Assembly (NCBI GenBank): GCA_038235165.1
Contig: JBBSUG010000016.1
Span: 1-64,000 of the forward strand
DNA: 64,000 bases
Reading direction: 5' to 3'
Source of the DNA: GCA-002050365 sp038235165
GTDB taxonomy: Bacteria; Acidobacteriota; Blastocatellia; Pyrinomonadales; Pyrinomonadaceae
The notes under the pieces: generated by a model
The model's database searches: none
Seen by the model: only the letters and a program-made list of their open reading frames with translations
What the model was told of the DNA's origin: nothing
Made by a program: the position numbers and the translations under genes
Shown: positions 53,541 to 61,179 of the stretch, in pieces
How the letters are laid out: every line of letters starts with the position of its first letter
How positions within the stretch are numbered: position 1 is the first letter of the stretch

Positions 53541-55914
53541 CAAAAAAAATCCCAAATTCCATTTTAGAACGAATGTTGAATTAAAAAGCATTCTAGGCAA
53601 AGACCTTATCAATAACGATAACATTGCCGTATTAGAGCTTATCAAAAATTCCCTTGACGCAGGCTCACCAAAAGTTGATGTATATTTCAAACAGATAAAA
53701 TTAAACGAAGATCAGAAAAAAATATATGATTCGGATAAACTTTTCAAGATAGTAATACAAGATTACGGTCAGGGAATGGACGAAGACGATATTGTAAATA
53801 AATGGTTGAATATCGCTTATTCTGAAAAGAAAAGAATTACCGGCAAAGTTTTAGCAGGCGCAAAAGGAATAGGAAGGCTTTCTTGTGACAGGTTGGGTGA
53901 ATATCTTGATATTTATTCTAAAAAGAAAGATAAACCAGTCGTTCATTTAAGAATTGATTGGAAGAAATTTGAATTTGACGAAAAAAAAGTTGATACAAAG
54001 GATATTGAAATACAACACATAGGGGTTGATGTAGAAGAGTTATCCGGTGAAGATTTTGAAAAAACAGGTCATTCTTTGCCTCAAACTGGAACTATCGTTG
54101 AAATCAGCAAGCTAAGAGCTACTTGGGATGAAGATAAATTACAGAAACTCCGGCACTATTTGGAAAGATTATTAAATCCAAATCAAACTTTTGGCAGGGC
54201 AAAATTCTCTATATTTCTTCACGCCCCTGGATTTGGCAAAGATGTTAATGGCGAAATAAGAAACCAAATCTTTGAAAATCTGGATTTTACAACTACTGTT
54301 ATCGAATCATTCATTTCACAGGATGGAACTGAGATAACCACAAATTTGAGAGACAAAGGTAAAGATGTTCTCACTATTATTGAAAAGAATTCTTATACAT
54401 TTCTGAAAGATATAAAAATTGTAATTTATTTTCTAAATACATACTCAAAAATATATTTTGCAAAACAAACAGGAATCAGGGCAGTGGACTACGGCTCGAT
54501 TTTTCTTTTCAAGAATGGATTTAGAATAAGTCCTTATGGTGATGAAGGAAATGACTGGCTTGGTTTGGAGATAAGAAAGGGGCAAGGAAGAACAAGATAT
54601 TTTGGGACGCGAGACTTAGTAGGAAGAATTGAAATAAATGATAGTGAAGGGATTTTCAAAGAAGTTTCCAGCAGGGAGGGACTCGTAGAAAATGAAATTT
54701 TTAATCAGCTAACAAATGATAAAAACGGCTTCTTCTTTGAAAACCTGAAAAGGCTTGAGAAATATGTTGTGGATGGGCTTGATTGGGATAGAGTTCCAGA
54801 ATCTGTTTTACAAAAAGTCAGAACCCATGATAGAGAATTTCAAGATCAACTATCAAAAGAAACTGAAGAGTATTTGGTTACTCAAGATACAAAAAATAAA
54901 ACAATCCTAAACAGTTTAACTTCAATAATTCGAACCAATCCGAGGTCCATAATTGATCTTGATATAAATTCAAAATTAATAACTGGTTTAATCAAAGATG
55001 AGCAAGACAAAGCCAATAAGGTTATTAAAGAATTTGAAAAATACGGCGAATCGAAACTAAATTCAAAAACTTTCAAGGTTTTATTGGATGTAAAACAAAA
55101 AGTTCTAAAACGGGGAAAAGAGGAAGCCGAGAAAAAAGCAAAAGAAGCGGAAGAAGCAAAAAACAAGGCACAAGAAGAAACTCAAAAAGCAAGGGAAGAT
55201 TTACAACAACAAGTCAGCCAAAATCTCTTTTATAAATCAAGAATCAATATTGATGTAAAGGAATTAATGTTATTTCACCACGATATAGGCATATCAGCCG
55301 GAACGATTGATAATTATTTGACGGTAATAAGTTCAAAGTTAAAAAAGGGAAAAATTATAAGTAGTGAAGATTTAGAAAAATATATAAAAAAGATAAGCCT
55401 TGAAGTAAATAAAATTAACACGATGGTTAATTTTTCCACGAAGGCAAATTTTAATGATGCCTCAAAAAAAATAGAGGGAAATATTGTAGAGTTCATAAAA
55501 GAATACATCGAGAACGTAATTAGCGATGCAATCAAAACAGTTGACCATAAAAATTTAGACATTAAAATTCATAACCCATCGAAAATTGAATTTGAAATAG
55601 CTTTTATACCTATGGAAATAATGATTGTCGTGGACAATCTTGTTAAAAATTCTTCCAAGGCTAGTGCGACCGGAATTGATATTTCGTTTGAAGCAACAAA
55701 CAAAAATCAACTTGAAATAAAACTCATAGATAACGGAAACGGGATTCTGGGCAAAAACACCAAGAAAATTTTTGATTTTGCATTTACAACAACAGATGGC
55801 TCAGGATTAGGGCTGTATCATGTCAAGGAAATCATAGAAAAAATGAAAGGAGGAATTGAAATTAACAACCATTCACAAAAAGGTGTTGAAATCAAAATTT
55901 TATTCTCAAAATGA
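53530..55914 (+). CDS. Dual GHKL ATPase: MORC/MutL-like N-terminus and histidine-kinase-like C-terminus
   Basis: 794 residues. N-terminal GHKL module: N-box ELIKNSLDA (36-44), G1 DYGQGM (78-83), G2 AGAKGIGRLS (109-118), as in MutL/Hsp90/MORC ATPases. A middle part without named domain (about 180-500) follows, then a Lys/Glu coiled coil (about 517-565). At about 580 a FHHDIG motif could be a DHp-type phosphohistidine site. The C-terminal end is a histidine-kinase-type ATPase: N-box DNLVKNSSKA (702-711), G1 DNGNG (734-738), F-box IFDFAFTTTD (747-756) and G2 GSGLGLYHV (757-765). Two ATPase modules in one chain are unusual. Its stop overlaps the next start (ATGA), so it is coupled to the receiver-HEPN protein, its likely phospho-acceptor. 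Confidence 0.85.
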   Translation: MDSSKKNPKFHFRTNVELKSILGKDLINNDNIAVLELIKNSLDAGSPKVDVYFKQIKLNEDQKKIYDSDKLFKIVIQDYGQGMDEDDIVNKWLNIAYSEKKRITGKVLAGAKGIGRLSCDRLGEYLDIYSKKKDKPVVHLRIDWKKFEFDEKKVDTKDIEIQHIGVDVEELSGEDFEKTGHSLPQTGTIVEISKLRATWDEDKLQKLRHYLERLLNPNQTFGRAKFSIFLHAPGFGKDVNGEIRNQIFENLDFTTTVIESFISQDGTEITTNLRDKGKDVLTIIEKNSYTFLKDIKIVIYFLNTYSKIYFAKQTGIRAVDYGSIFLFKNGFRISPYGDEGNDWLGLEIRKGQGRTRYFGTRDLVGRIEINDSEGIFKEVSSREGLVENEIFNQLTNDKNGFFFENLKRLEKYVVDGLDWDRVPESVLQKVRTHDREFQDQLSKETEEYLVTQDTKNKTILNSLTSIIRTNPRSIIDLDINSKLITGLIKDEQDKANKVIKEFEKYGESKLNSKTFKVLLDVKQKVLKRGKEEAEKKAKEAEEAKNKAQEETQKAREDLQQQVSQNLFYKSRINIDVKELMLFHHDIGISAGTIDNYLTVISSKLKKGKIISSEDLEKYIKKISLEVNKINTMVNFSTKANFNDASKKIEGNIVEFIKEYIENVISDAIKTVDHKNLDIKIHNPSKIEFEIAFIPMEIMIVVDNLVKNSSKASATGIDISFEATNKNQLEIKLIDNGNGILGKNTKKIFDFAFTTTDGSGLGLYHVKEIIEKMKGGIEINNHSQKGVEIKILFSK

Positions 55915-56825
55915 ATATTCCATACACATTCAAAATATACTGGTTCGAGAACGAGGATGATTGGTTAGAATCAACCAAAGAAAGACTTATTGAACAATTT
56001 GAAGATTCAAATATTGAACTCGAAATAATTCCTTACAAGACTTTGCAAGATGTGGATAAAATTGACTCTGAAACGGAAATTGACCTGATGTTAATGGATT
56101 ATCATTTAGGTGATGTCAAAGGCAACGATTTGATAATTGCCCTGAGAGATAAAAATGTTTTGTGCAACATAATTTTTTATTCGCAAGACCCTGATTTTGC
56201 CACTAGCTTACAAGAAGCAGAAGGTGTTTTTACAACAGCTAGAGCAAATATAGGTAGTGAACTGACTAAAAGCGTAAATGATTGCGACATCATTACAGGA
56301 AATGTTTCCAATATGAGAGGTAAATTCATTACCGGTGCTGTTGATCTTGAAGAAAAAATGAATGAAGTATTATGTAATTTTTTAGAATCTGCCAAGGGAG
56401 ATTTTTTAAAAGAACATATTGTTCAAACAGAATTTTTTAATACAATGGCTAAGAAAAAAGTAATTAGTAAAATTGCCGATTTTTTGTTAGAAAATCTAAA
56501 AAATAATTTAGAGAAGCTAAAAATTCTTGAAGAATCAGAGGGGCTAAAAATTCTTGAAGAACTTGAAGAAAAAGAAACATTGAATCGTGAAATAGCTAAA
56601 CTTAACAAGACGAAAAGTGTTTTTAAAAAATATGATGATGAAATCATTCATGTCAGAAATACGCTCGCGCATTCAAAGCACTATGTCAGTGATAATAATG
56701 AAACTATATTTATTAATAAAGCTAAAAATGAAACATATATAATTGATGAAAAGTGGATTAGAGATAAGTTAGCACATTTAACGAAACACTCAATTAATCT
56801 AGATAGGCTCAAAGGTTTTATTTAA
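55911..56825 (+). CDS. Receiver-domain protein with HEPN-like C-terminus (putative effector)
   Basis: 304 residues. The N-terminal receiver-like domain has acidic residues E15-D16-D17 in WFENEDDW, the phospho-acceptor D63 in LMLMDYHLGD and S91 as the likely switch residue. The usual lysine is not clear (R111 lies nearby). A helical C-terminal part (about 130-304) contains VRNTLAHSKH, whose R249-N250-x3-H254 is the R-x4-H motif of HEPN RNases. HEPN proteins are frequent toxins in abortive defence. The region KILEESEGLKILEELEEKE is an internal helical repeat. The start overlaps the preceding stop. RNase activity is inferred from one motif in an otherwise unassigned helical domain. Confidence 0.78.
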   Translation: MNIPYTFKIYWFENEDDWLESTKERLIEQFEDSNIELEIIPYKTLQDVDKIDSETEIDLMLMDYHLGDVKGNDLIIALRDKNVLCNIIFYSQDPDFATSLQEAEGVFTTARANIGSELTKSVNDCDIITGNVSNMRGKFITGAVDLEEKMNEVLCNFLESAKGDFLKEHIVQTEFFNTMAKKKVISKIADFLLENLKNNLEKLKILEESEGLKILEELEEKETLNREIAKLNKTKSVFKKYDDEIIHVRNTLAHSKHYVSDNNETIFINKAKNETYIIDEKWIRDKLAHLTKHSINLDRLKGFI

Positions 56826-56832
56826 CTGCTTT

Positions 56833-57534
56833 ATGCGTTCCCAGAAAAATAAATATGAAATCTCATCTGAATTAAAAGAAAAAACCAGTTGGTTTCGTCG
56901 AAGATTAAGAACTTGGTTTAAAACAAATCACCGCAATTTTCCTTGGCGGGAAATAACCCGTACGCCTTACGAGGTTTTGATTGCCGAGATTATGCTCAGG
57001 CGAACAAAAGCAGGAACTGTTGCACAGTTTTATCCCGCATTTCTAAAAAAATATCCTGACTTTGCTCATCTTGCCAAAGCAAATACAAAAAGTGTGCAAA
57101 AGCTGATAAAACCGCTTGGACTATGGCGGCAAAAAGCACCTGTTTTTCTGGCAGTAGCAAAATCTGTTTCAGAAAATAAAGGTCAATTGCCATCAACGCG
57201 AGAAGAATTGGAAAGTTTGAGCCATATCGGGCAATACATTTCAAGCGTGATATTAACGACTTTTCACGGCAACGCTGAACCATTTATTGATGTAAATACA
57301 GCGCGTGTTGTGGACAGATTTTTCGGTCCGAGAAAATTAGTTGATATTCGATACGACCCTTACTTGAAAGCTGTGTCAAAAGAAATTGTTAAAAATAAGC
57401 GCGAAAGTTTGCAATTAAACTGGGCAATATTAGACTTTGCGGCACTTGTTTGTAAAGCAATTAAACCTTTGTGTTCCAAATGTCCTATGGAAAGCCAATG
57501 TTTATACGCCCAAAAATTGGAAAGTATAGATTAG
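56833..57534 (+). CDS. HhH-GPD DNA glycosylase with Fe-S cluster, T/G-mismatch (Mig-like) type
   Basis: 233 residues. HhH motif LSHIGQY (129-135), then FIDVNTARVVDRFFG with the catalytic D153. The position of the Endo III lysine is Y135, as in the T/G glycosylase Mig of M. thermautotrophicum. E52 lies in AEIMLRRTKAG, as in Mig and MutY. Four cysteines C207-x6-C214-x2-C217-x5-C223 bind a 4Fe-4S cluster. In known cases such glycosylases sit with a C5 methyltransferase and repair T/G mismatches from deaminated 5-methylcytosine; dcm is three genes upstream here. ATG at 56833 is 7 bp after the preceding stop. Confidence 0.85.
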   Translation: MRSQKNKYEISSELKEKTSWFRRRLRTWFKTNHRNFPWREITRTPYEVLIAEIMLRRTKAGTVAQFYPAFLKKYPDFAHLAKANTKSVQKLIKPLGLWRQKAPVFLAVAKSVSENKGQLPSTREELESLSHIGQYISSVILTTFHGNAEPFIDVNTARVVDRFFGPRKLVDIRYDPYLKAVSKEIVKNKRESLQLNWAILDFAALVCKAIKPLCSKCPMESQCLYAQKLESID

Positions 57535-57595
57535 ATTGCATAGATGCAAATTTACATTCTTTCAATCATTATTCTATACAATTTCAGGAATATGT

Positions 57596-59272
57596 TCAGC
57601 TTTCCCGTTTGATAATCATCAGCGTAATGTCGTCGTGCTGTGGCGCGGTTTGGGCGAAATTGTCAATCGCTTCAAAGACTTTGCCGACGATGTTTTCGGA
57701 AGATTGGTCGAGAACCGGGCGCAGGCATTTTACAAATCTTTCGTCGCCCCATTCCGTTTCTTCGATGTCGTACGCTTCGGTTACGCCATCTGAATAGAGC
57801 GCGAGCAGATCGCCGGAATTTAATTCGATGTGTTTTTCTTCGTAGCCTTTGCCGAGCATTTCGAGCATATCGCCGTCCATCATTCCGAGCGGCAATCCGG
57901 TCGAATCGAATTTTTCGACTTCGCCGTCGGCACGCAAAAGCAGACAGTCGCCGTGACCGGCACTGACGTAAACGGTTTTGCCGGAGTCGGGGAAAACTTC
58001 AAACAAAATCGCGGTGATGAATTTATTCGACGGCGTGGTCGCGTAAAGCAGTTTGTTGGTCAACGTCGCGAGTTCAACCAGCGTCGGTACGCGACCGAGC
58101 AGCGCACGCATCGTCGCCTGCATATTGCTCATCAAAAGCGACGCGGGCAAGCCTTTACCGGAAACGTCGGCGACGCACAAAAGATATGATTTTTCTCCCG
58201 TGCCGCCGATTCTTTCAATCGGCAAAACGTCGTAATAATCGCCGCCGCACTGCAAAGCCGGACGATTTTTCGCGGCGATGTCGTAACCCGTAATCTTTGG
58301 CAGAAATTCGGGAAAAAGTCCTTCCTGAATGCTCGCGGCAAGCTCTAATTCCTGCTCCATTTTTTTGCGCTCGATGGTTTCCAGCACATACCACGAATTT
58401 TCAAACGCGACTCCGGCTTGCGCGACAAGTCCCGCACCAAATTCCAAATCGCCTTTGGTGTAAGGTTTTTTGCCGAGCCGCGAGCCGAGCGCGAGAATGC
58501 CTTTGGTCGAAGCAGACGAATTGAGCGGGAAAACAATCTCGGCTTTGTTTGATAAGAGAATTTTTTTAAACTCGCCGTCGGGTAATTCGCTGACCCGTGC
58601 GGCTTCGGGCAGTTCGACGATCTGTTCGGCGATTTCGTTAATCGGCGGCAGTGCAATTCCTTTGTTTCGGACGACGGGTTGGTGGTTTTCCTTTTGAACA
58701 AACAGCGCGTATTTGCCGACCGCCCAGCGTCCGGTCAGCGTTAAAATCAAAAGCTGCGCGACTTCCGCTGCGTCGAGTGTCGAGGTCAAACCCTTCACCA
58801 AATCCAAAAGGGCGCGAAGTTCCTGAATTTTTTCGTTGAGGCGGAAATTAAATTTTTCGGTTTTTTCGTGCGCCTGCGCGTTGGCGATGGAACTCGCCGC
58901 CAGACCTAAAAGCGCATTGAGGGATTCGATTTCTTCGCTTGAAATTTCGCCAATCGGCGGTTTACCCAAACCGAGAAAGCCAATCGGATTTTCCGCATCG
59001 CCAACCGGATAAATCGAAATAATTCCGTTTTCGCGTACAAGTTTTTCGTCGAAATCATCGCCCGCCTTGAAATTTTTCAAACCGCGAAGCTGCGCGATTT
59101 TCATCTTTCCGTCGGTCGCAACGGCAATCAACCCGCGCCCGACGAGTGTTCTGCCCATCACGGTTCGCAGAAGATGTTTGAGCAGACTGTCGAGATCGAG
59201 CGAAGAATTAAGTAGCTGCGCCGATTCGAGCAGCGATTCAAGCCGGGTGGCATCAAGTGTTTTAGCTGACAT
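57596..59272 (-). CDS. GAF-GAF-SpoIIE protein phosphatase (RsbU/RsbP-like)
   Basis: 558 residues. Two GAF-like sensory domains (about 10-145 and 155-310) precede a PP2C/SpoIIE domain (about 330-558) with QCGGDYYDVL, VADVSGKGLPASLLMSNMQA, SAGHGDCLLL, YSDGVTEAYD and a final QHDDITLM. The Asp residues bind manganese. It dephosphorylates a STAS antagonist to activate partner switching. Its 3' end is duplicated at 52034, on the far side of the inserted island, and the repeat shows that the island lies exactly at its stop codon. The neighbours at 59394 and 59828 encode the kinase and antagonist. Confidence 0.92.
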   Translation of the reverse strand: MSAKTLDATRLESLLESAQLLNSSLDLDSLLKHLLRTVMGRTLVGRGLIAVATDGKMKIAQLRGLKNFKAGDDFDEKLVRENGIISIYPVGDAENPIGFLGLGKPPIGEISSEEIESLNALLGLAASSIANAQAHEKTEKFNFRLNEKIQELRALLDLVKGLTSTLDAAEVAQLLILTLTGRWAVGKYALFVQKENHQPVVRNKGIALPPINEIAEQIVELPEAARVSELPDGEFKKILLSNKAEIVFPLNSSASTKGILALGSRLGKKPYTKGDLEFGAGLVAQAGVAFENSWYVLETIERKKMEQELELAASIQEGLFPEFLPKITGYDIAAKNRPALQCGGDYYDVLPIERIGGTGEKSYLLCVADVSGKGLPASLLMSNMQATMRALLGRVPTLVELATLTNKLLYATTPSNKFITAILFEVFPDSGKTVYVSAGHGDCLLLRADGEVEKFDSTGLPLGMMDGDMLEMLGKGYEEKHIELNSGDLLALYSDGVTEAYDIEETEWGDERFVKCLRPVLDQSSENIVGKVFEAIDNFAQTAPQHDDITLMIIKRES

Positions 59273-59282
59273 AAATTATTAT

Positions 59283-59397
59283 TTTAGCCACGAACAAACA
59301 CGAAAAAGACACGAAAAAATTAAAGGAAAAATAAAAGCACAAATTTTTTATTTTTCTTTTTTTAATTTCGTGAAATTTCGTGTTTGTTCGTGGTTAA
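59283..59397. repeat. Long palindrome of CACGAACAAACACGAA words
   Basis: TTAGCCACGAACAAACACGA on the left pairs with TCGTGTTTGTTCGTGGTTAA on the right; A-rich and T-rich inner parts also pair, so the arms are about 50 bp with few interruptions. It lies between the phosphatase and the RsbW-type kinase. It is a dispersed repeat of a kind known from many bacterial genomes and also a strong terminator-like fold. Confidence 0.75.
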
Positions 59398-59828
59398 TCC
59401 TTCTTCAAACGCTTGCTCATATGCAGCGCGTTCTTTTTGCCGGGTTCGATTTCGTAGCGCACTTCGTCCATCAGGGTTTTCATCAAGCGCATTCCGAGAC
59501 CGCCGGTTTTGCGTTTATTAATTAATTGTTCGAGTTCTTCTTGGTTAACCGACGCGGGATCAAAGCCTTTGCCGGTGTCTTCGATGTCAATCGAAAATTC
59601 GTTTTCATCGAGTCTGGCGCGAACAATAACTTCTTTGCTGACATCCTGACCGTAGGCGTGTTCGATGACGTTGGCGCACGCTTCATCAACGGCGAGTTCG
59701 AGTCTGCCGACTTCTTTTTCGTCGAAACCGGCTTGCTTTGCCGCGCTCGAGACGAATTCGCGGATCAGCGCGAGATTTTCCGTTGAAGACGGCACTTGCA
59801 GCGTAAATTTTTTGTCAACTGTTTCCAT
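59394..59828 (-). CDS. RsbW-type anti-sigma serine kinase (HATPase_c)
   Basis: 144 residues from the start at 59828; this ATG overlaps the stop of the STAS gene (TAATG), and an alternative ATG at 59846 adds six residues. The GHKL motifs are ELAVDEACANVIEHAYG, DIEDTGKGFDP and GGLGMRLMKTLMDEV. RsbW-type proteins bind a sigma factor or another partner and phosphorylate a STAS antagonist on serine. No sigma factor gene is next to it. It forms a cassette with the STAS protein, and the SpoIIE phosphatase follows. Confidence 0.88.
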   Translation of the reverse strand: METVDKKFTLQVPSSTENLALIREFVSSAAKQAGFDEKEVGRLELAVDEACANVIEHAYGQDVSKEVIVRARLDENEFSIDIEDTGKGFDPASVNQEELEQLINKRKTGGLGMRLMKTLMDEVRYEIEPGKKNALHMSKRLKKD

Positions 59829-60202
59829 TAGTATGCGTCCTCCCAATTCGTCACTTCACTAAATTTTTCTTTAGCTGACGCGACATCCGGGCAAAAATGA
59901 AACAATGATTCGAAACCGAGAATCTCAAACGGCTGTTTCACTTTTTCGCTTAAACCGCAGATTTTGATGTCGCCGTCCGCTTCGCGCACTTCCTCGACAA
60001 AGCCCATAAAAACGCCCAACCCGGCGGACGAAATATAAGATAGTTTTTCGCAGTCAACAACGATATTGTTTTGCCCGTCGTCAATCACCTTTTGCACAGC
60101 TTCTTCAAATTGCGGCGCGGTGTGCGCGTCAACCGCGCCGTCTAATTTAATGACGGCGAAATCGTCTTCCGTCGCGGATGAAATAGAAAATGGATTCGGC
60201 AT
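59828..60202 (-). CDS. STAS-domain anti-anti-sigma factor
   Basis: 124 residues. A STAS domain with VIKLDGAVDAHTAPQFEEAV and the phosphorylatable Ser region CEKLSYISSAGLGVFMGFVE (S58/S59). In partner switching, dephosphorylated STAS protein binds the kinase at 59394 and frees its target. The stop overlaps that kinase's ATG, so the two are co-translated. The preceding 170 bp contains no gene and probably holds the promoter. Confidence 0.9.
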   Translation of the reverse strand: MPNPFSISSATEDDFAVIKLDGAVDAHTAPQFEEAVQKVIDDGQNNIVVDCEKLSYISSAGLGVFMGFVEEVREADGDIKICGLSEKVKQPFEILGFESLFHFCPDVASAKEKFSEVTNWEDAY

Positions 60203-60412
60203 AAAAAGTTTGTTCTCCTCGAAAAGTTGTAATTATAATTATTGTGCGAATATTGCGGCGAAAATACAAATTCGCAACCGCATTTGTATTGACTTTTCAA
60301 CTTCGGCGGCTTTGTCTAAACCAATCATTTCGCCGATTGAATCAAACATTTGCAGTTAGCCGCACATTAAAAATGTTTGCATCAAAGCATAAAAGTTTTG
60401 TATAATCAAAGA

Positions 60413-60673
60413 ATGCACTCGAATGTCTTAAAAAATCGCCCGACCAAAAGAACGACGGTTACTTTAGAAGCCGATGTCGCGGACTTTATTCAGAAAACTC
60501 TCAGCCAAAACAAAGGACTCAAGGAAAAGCAGCTCATTAACAAATTGATCCGCTCCGGCATCAAAAACGAACTCGGTCAAGCGGTCGTTAAATTCAAAAT
60601 AAAAAGCTTTAAATCCGAACTTTCTCCCGCAATATCAGCGGGCAATCTGGAACAAATGCTCGACGAAATTTAA
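60413..60673 (+). CDS. Antitoxin of a VapBC-type pair
   Basis: 86 residues from ATG 60413 (a further in-frame ATG at 60377 has a worse context). The N-terminus RPTKRTTVTLEADVADFIQK looks like a ribbon-helix-helix DNA-binding segment. The rest, KSFKSELSPAISAGNLEQML, would wrap the toxin. It is 32 bp upstream of the PIN toxin, the standard order for an antitoxin that represses its own promoter. It is short and variable, so assignment rests mainly on the neighbour. Confidence 0.75.
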   Translation: MHSNVLKNRPTKRTTVTLEADVADFIQKTLSQNKGLKEKQLINKLIRSGIKNELGQAVVKFKIKSFKSELSPAISAGNLEQMLDEI

Positions 60674-60705
60674 CTCTCGACAAATTAAAATATCGTTTCA
60701 AACTT

Positions 60706-61143
60706 ATGGATTACCTGCTCGACAGCAATATTTTGATTTACGCCCAAATGAATGCGGTGCCGGAGCATAGAATCGTTTCAAAATGGCTCGAAGCCGCCGT
60801 TTCTGATCAAAATAATACGCTGCACATTTGCGAAACGAGCATTTTGTCCTTCCTGAGAATCGCCACCAACGAAAAAGTTTTCCAGCCGGTTTTGCCGTCG
60901 AAAGACGCGCAAAACTTTATCGAATCGTTTCTAAATTATCCTAACGTCAATTTGCTGTGCGCCTCACTGAATCATTTCACGGAAGTAACAAAATTAATGG
61001 ACAAATTGAATTTGCGGGGAAATTCGGTAATGGACGTGCATCTGGCGGTTTTGGCTTTGAACCTCGGCGCGACGCTTGCCACACGCGACAAAGATTTCAC
61101 CAAAATTCCCTATCTAAAAACCTTCAATCCGCATGCGGCTTAA
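60706..61143 (+). CDS. vapC: VapC-type PIN-domain toxin
   Basis: 145 residues with a PIN domain. Acidic residues D6 (YLLDSNILIY), E43 (CETS), D110 (SVMDVHLAVLALNLGATLA) and D128/D130 (RDKDF) form the metal site. VapC toxins cleave specific tRNA or rRNA sites when the antitoxin is lost. The pair lies inside the phosphatase cluster between two convergent genes and may be a stability module; that is inference. Confidence 0.88.
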   Translation: MDYLLDSNILIYAQMNAVPEHRIVSKWLEAAVSDQNNTLHICETSILSFLRIATNEKVFQPVLPSKDAQNFIESFLNYPNVNLLCASLNHFTEVTKLMDKLNLRGNSVMDVHLAVLALNLGATLATRDKDFTKIPYLKTFNPHAA

Positions 61144-61179
61144 ATCCGAGATTTTACAATGCCGCTAAAATATTGCCTC

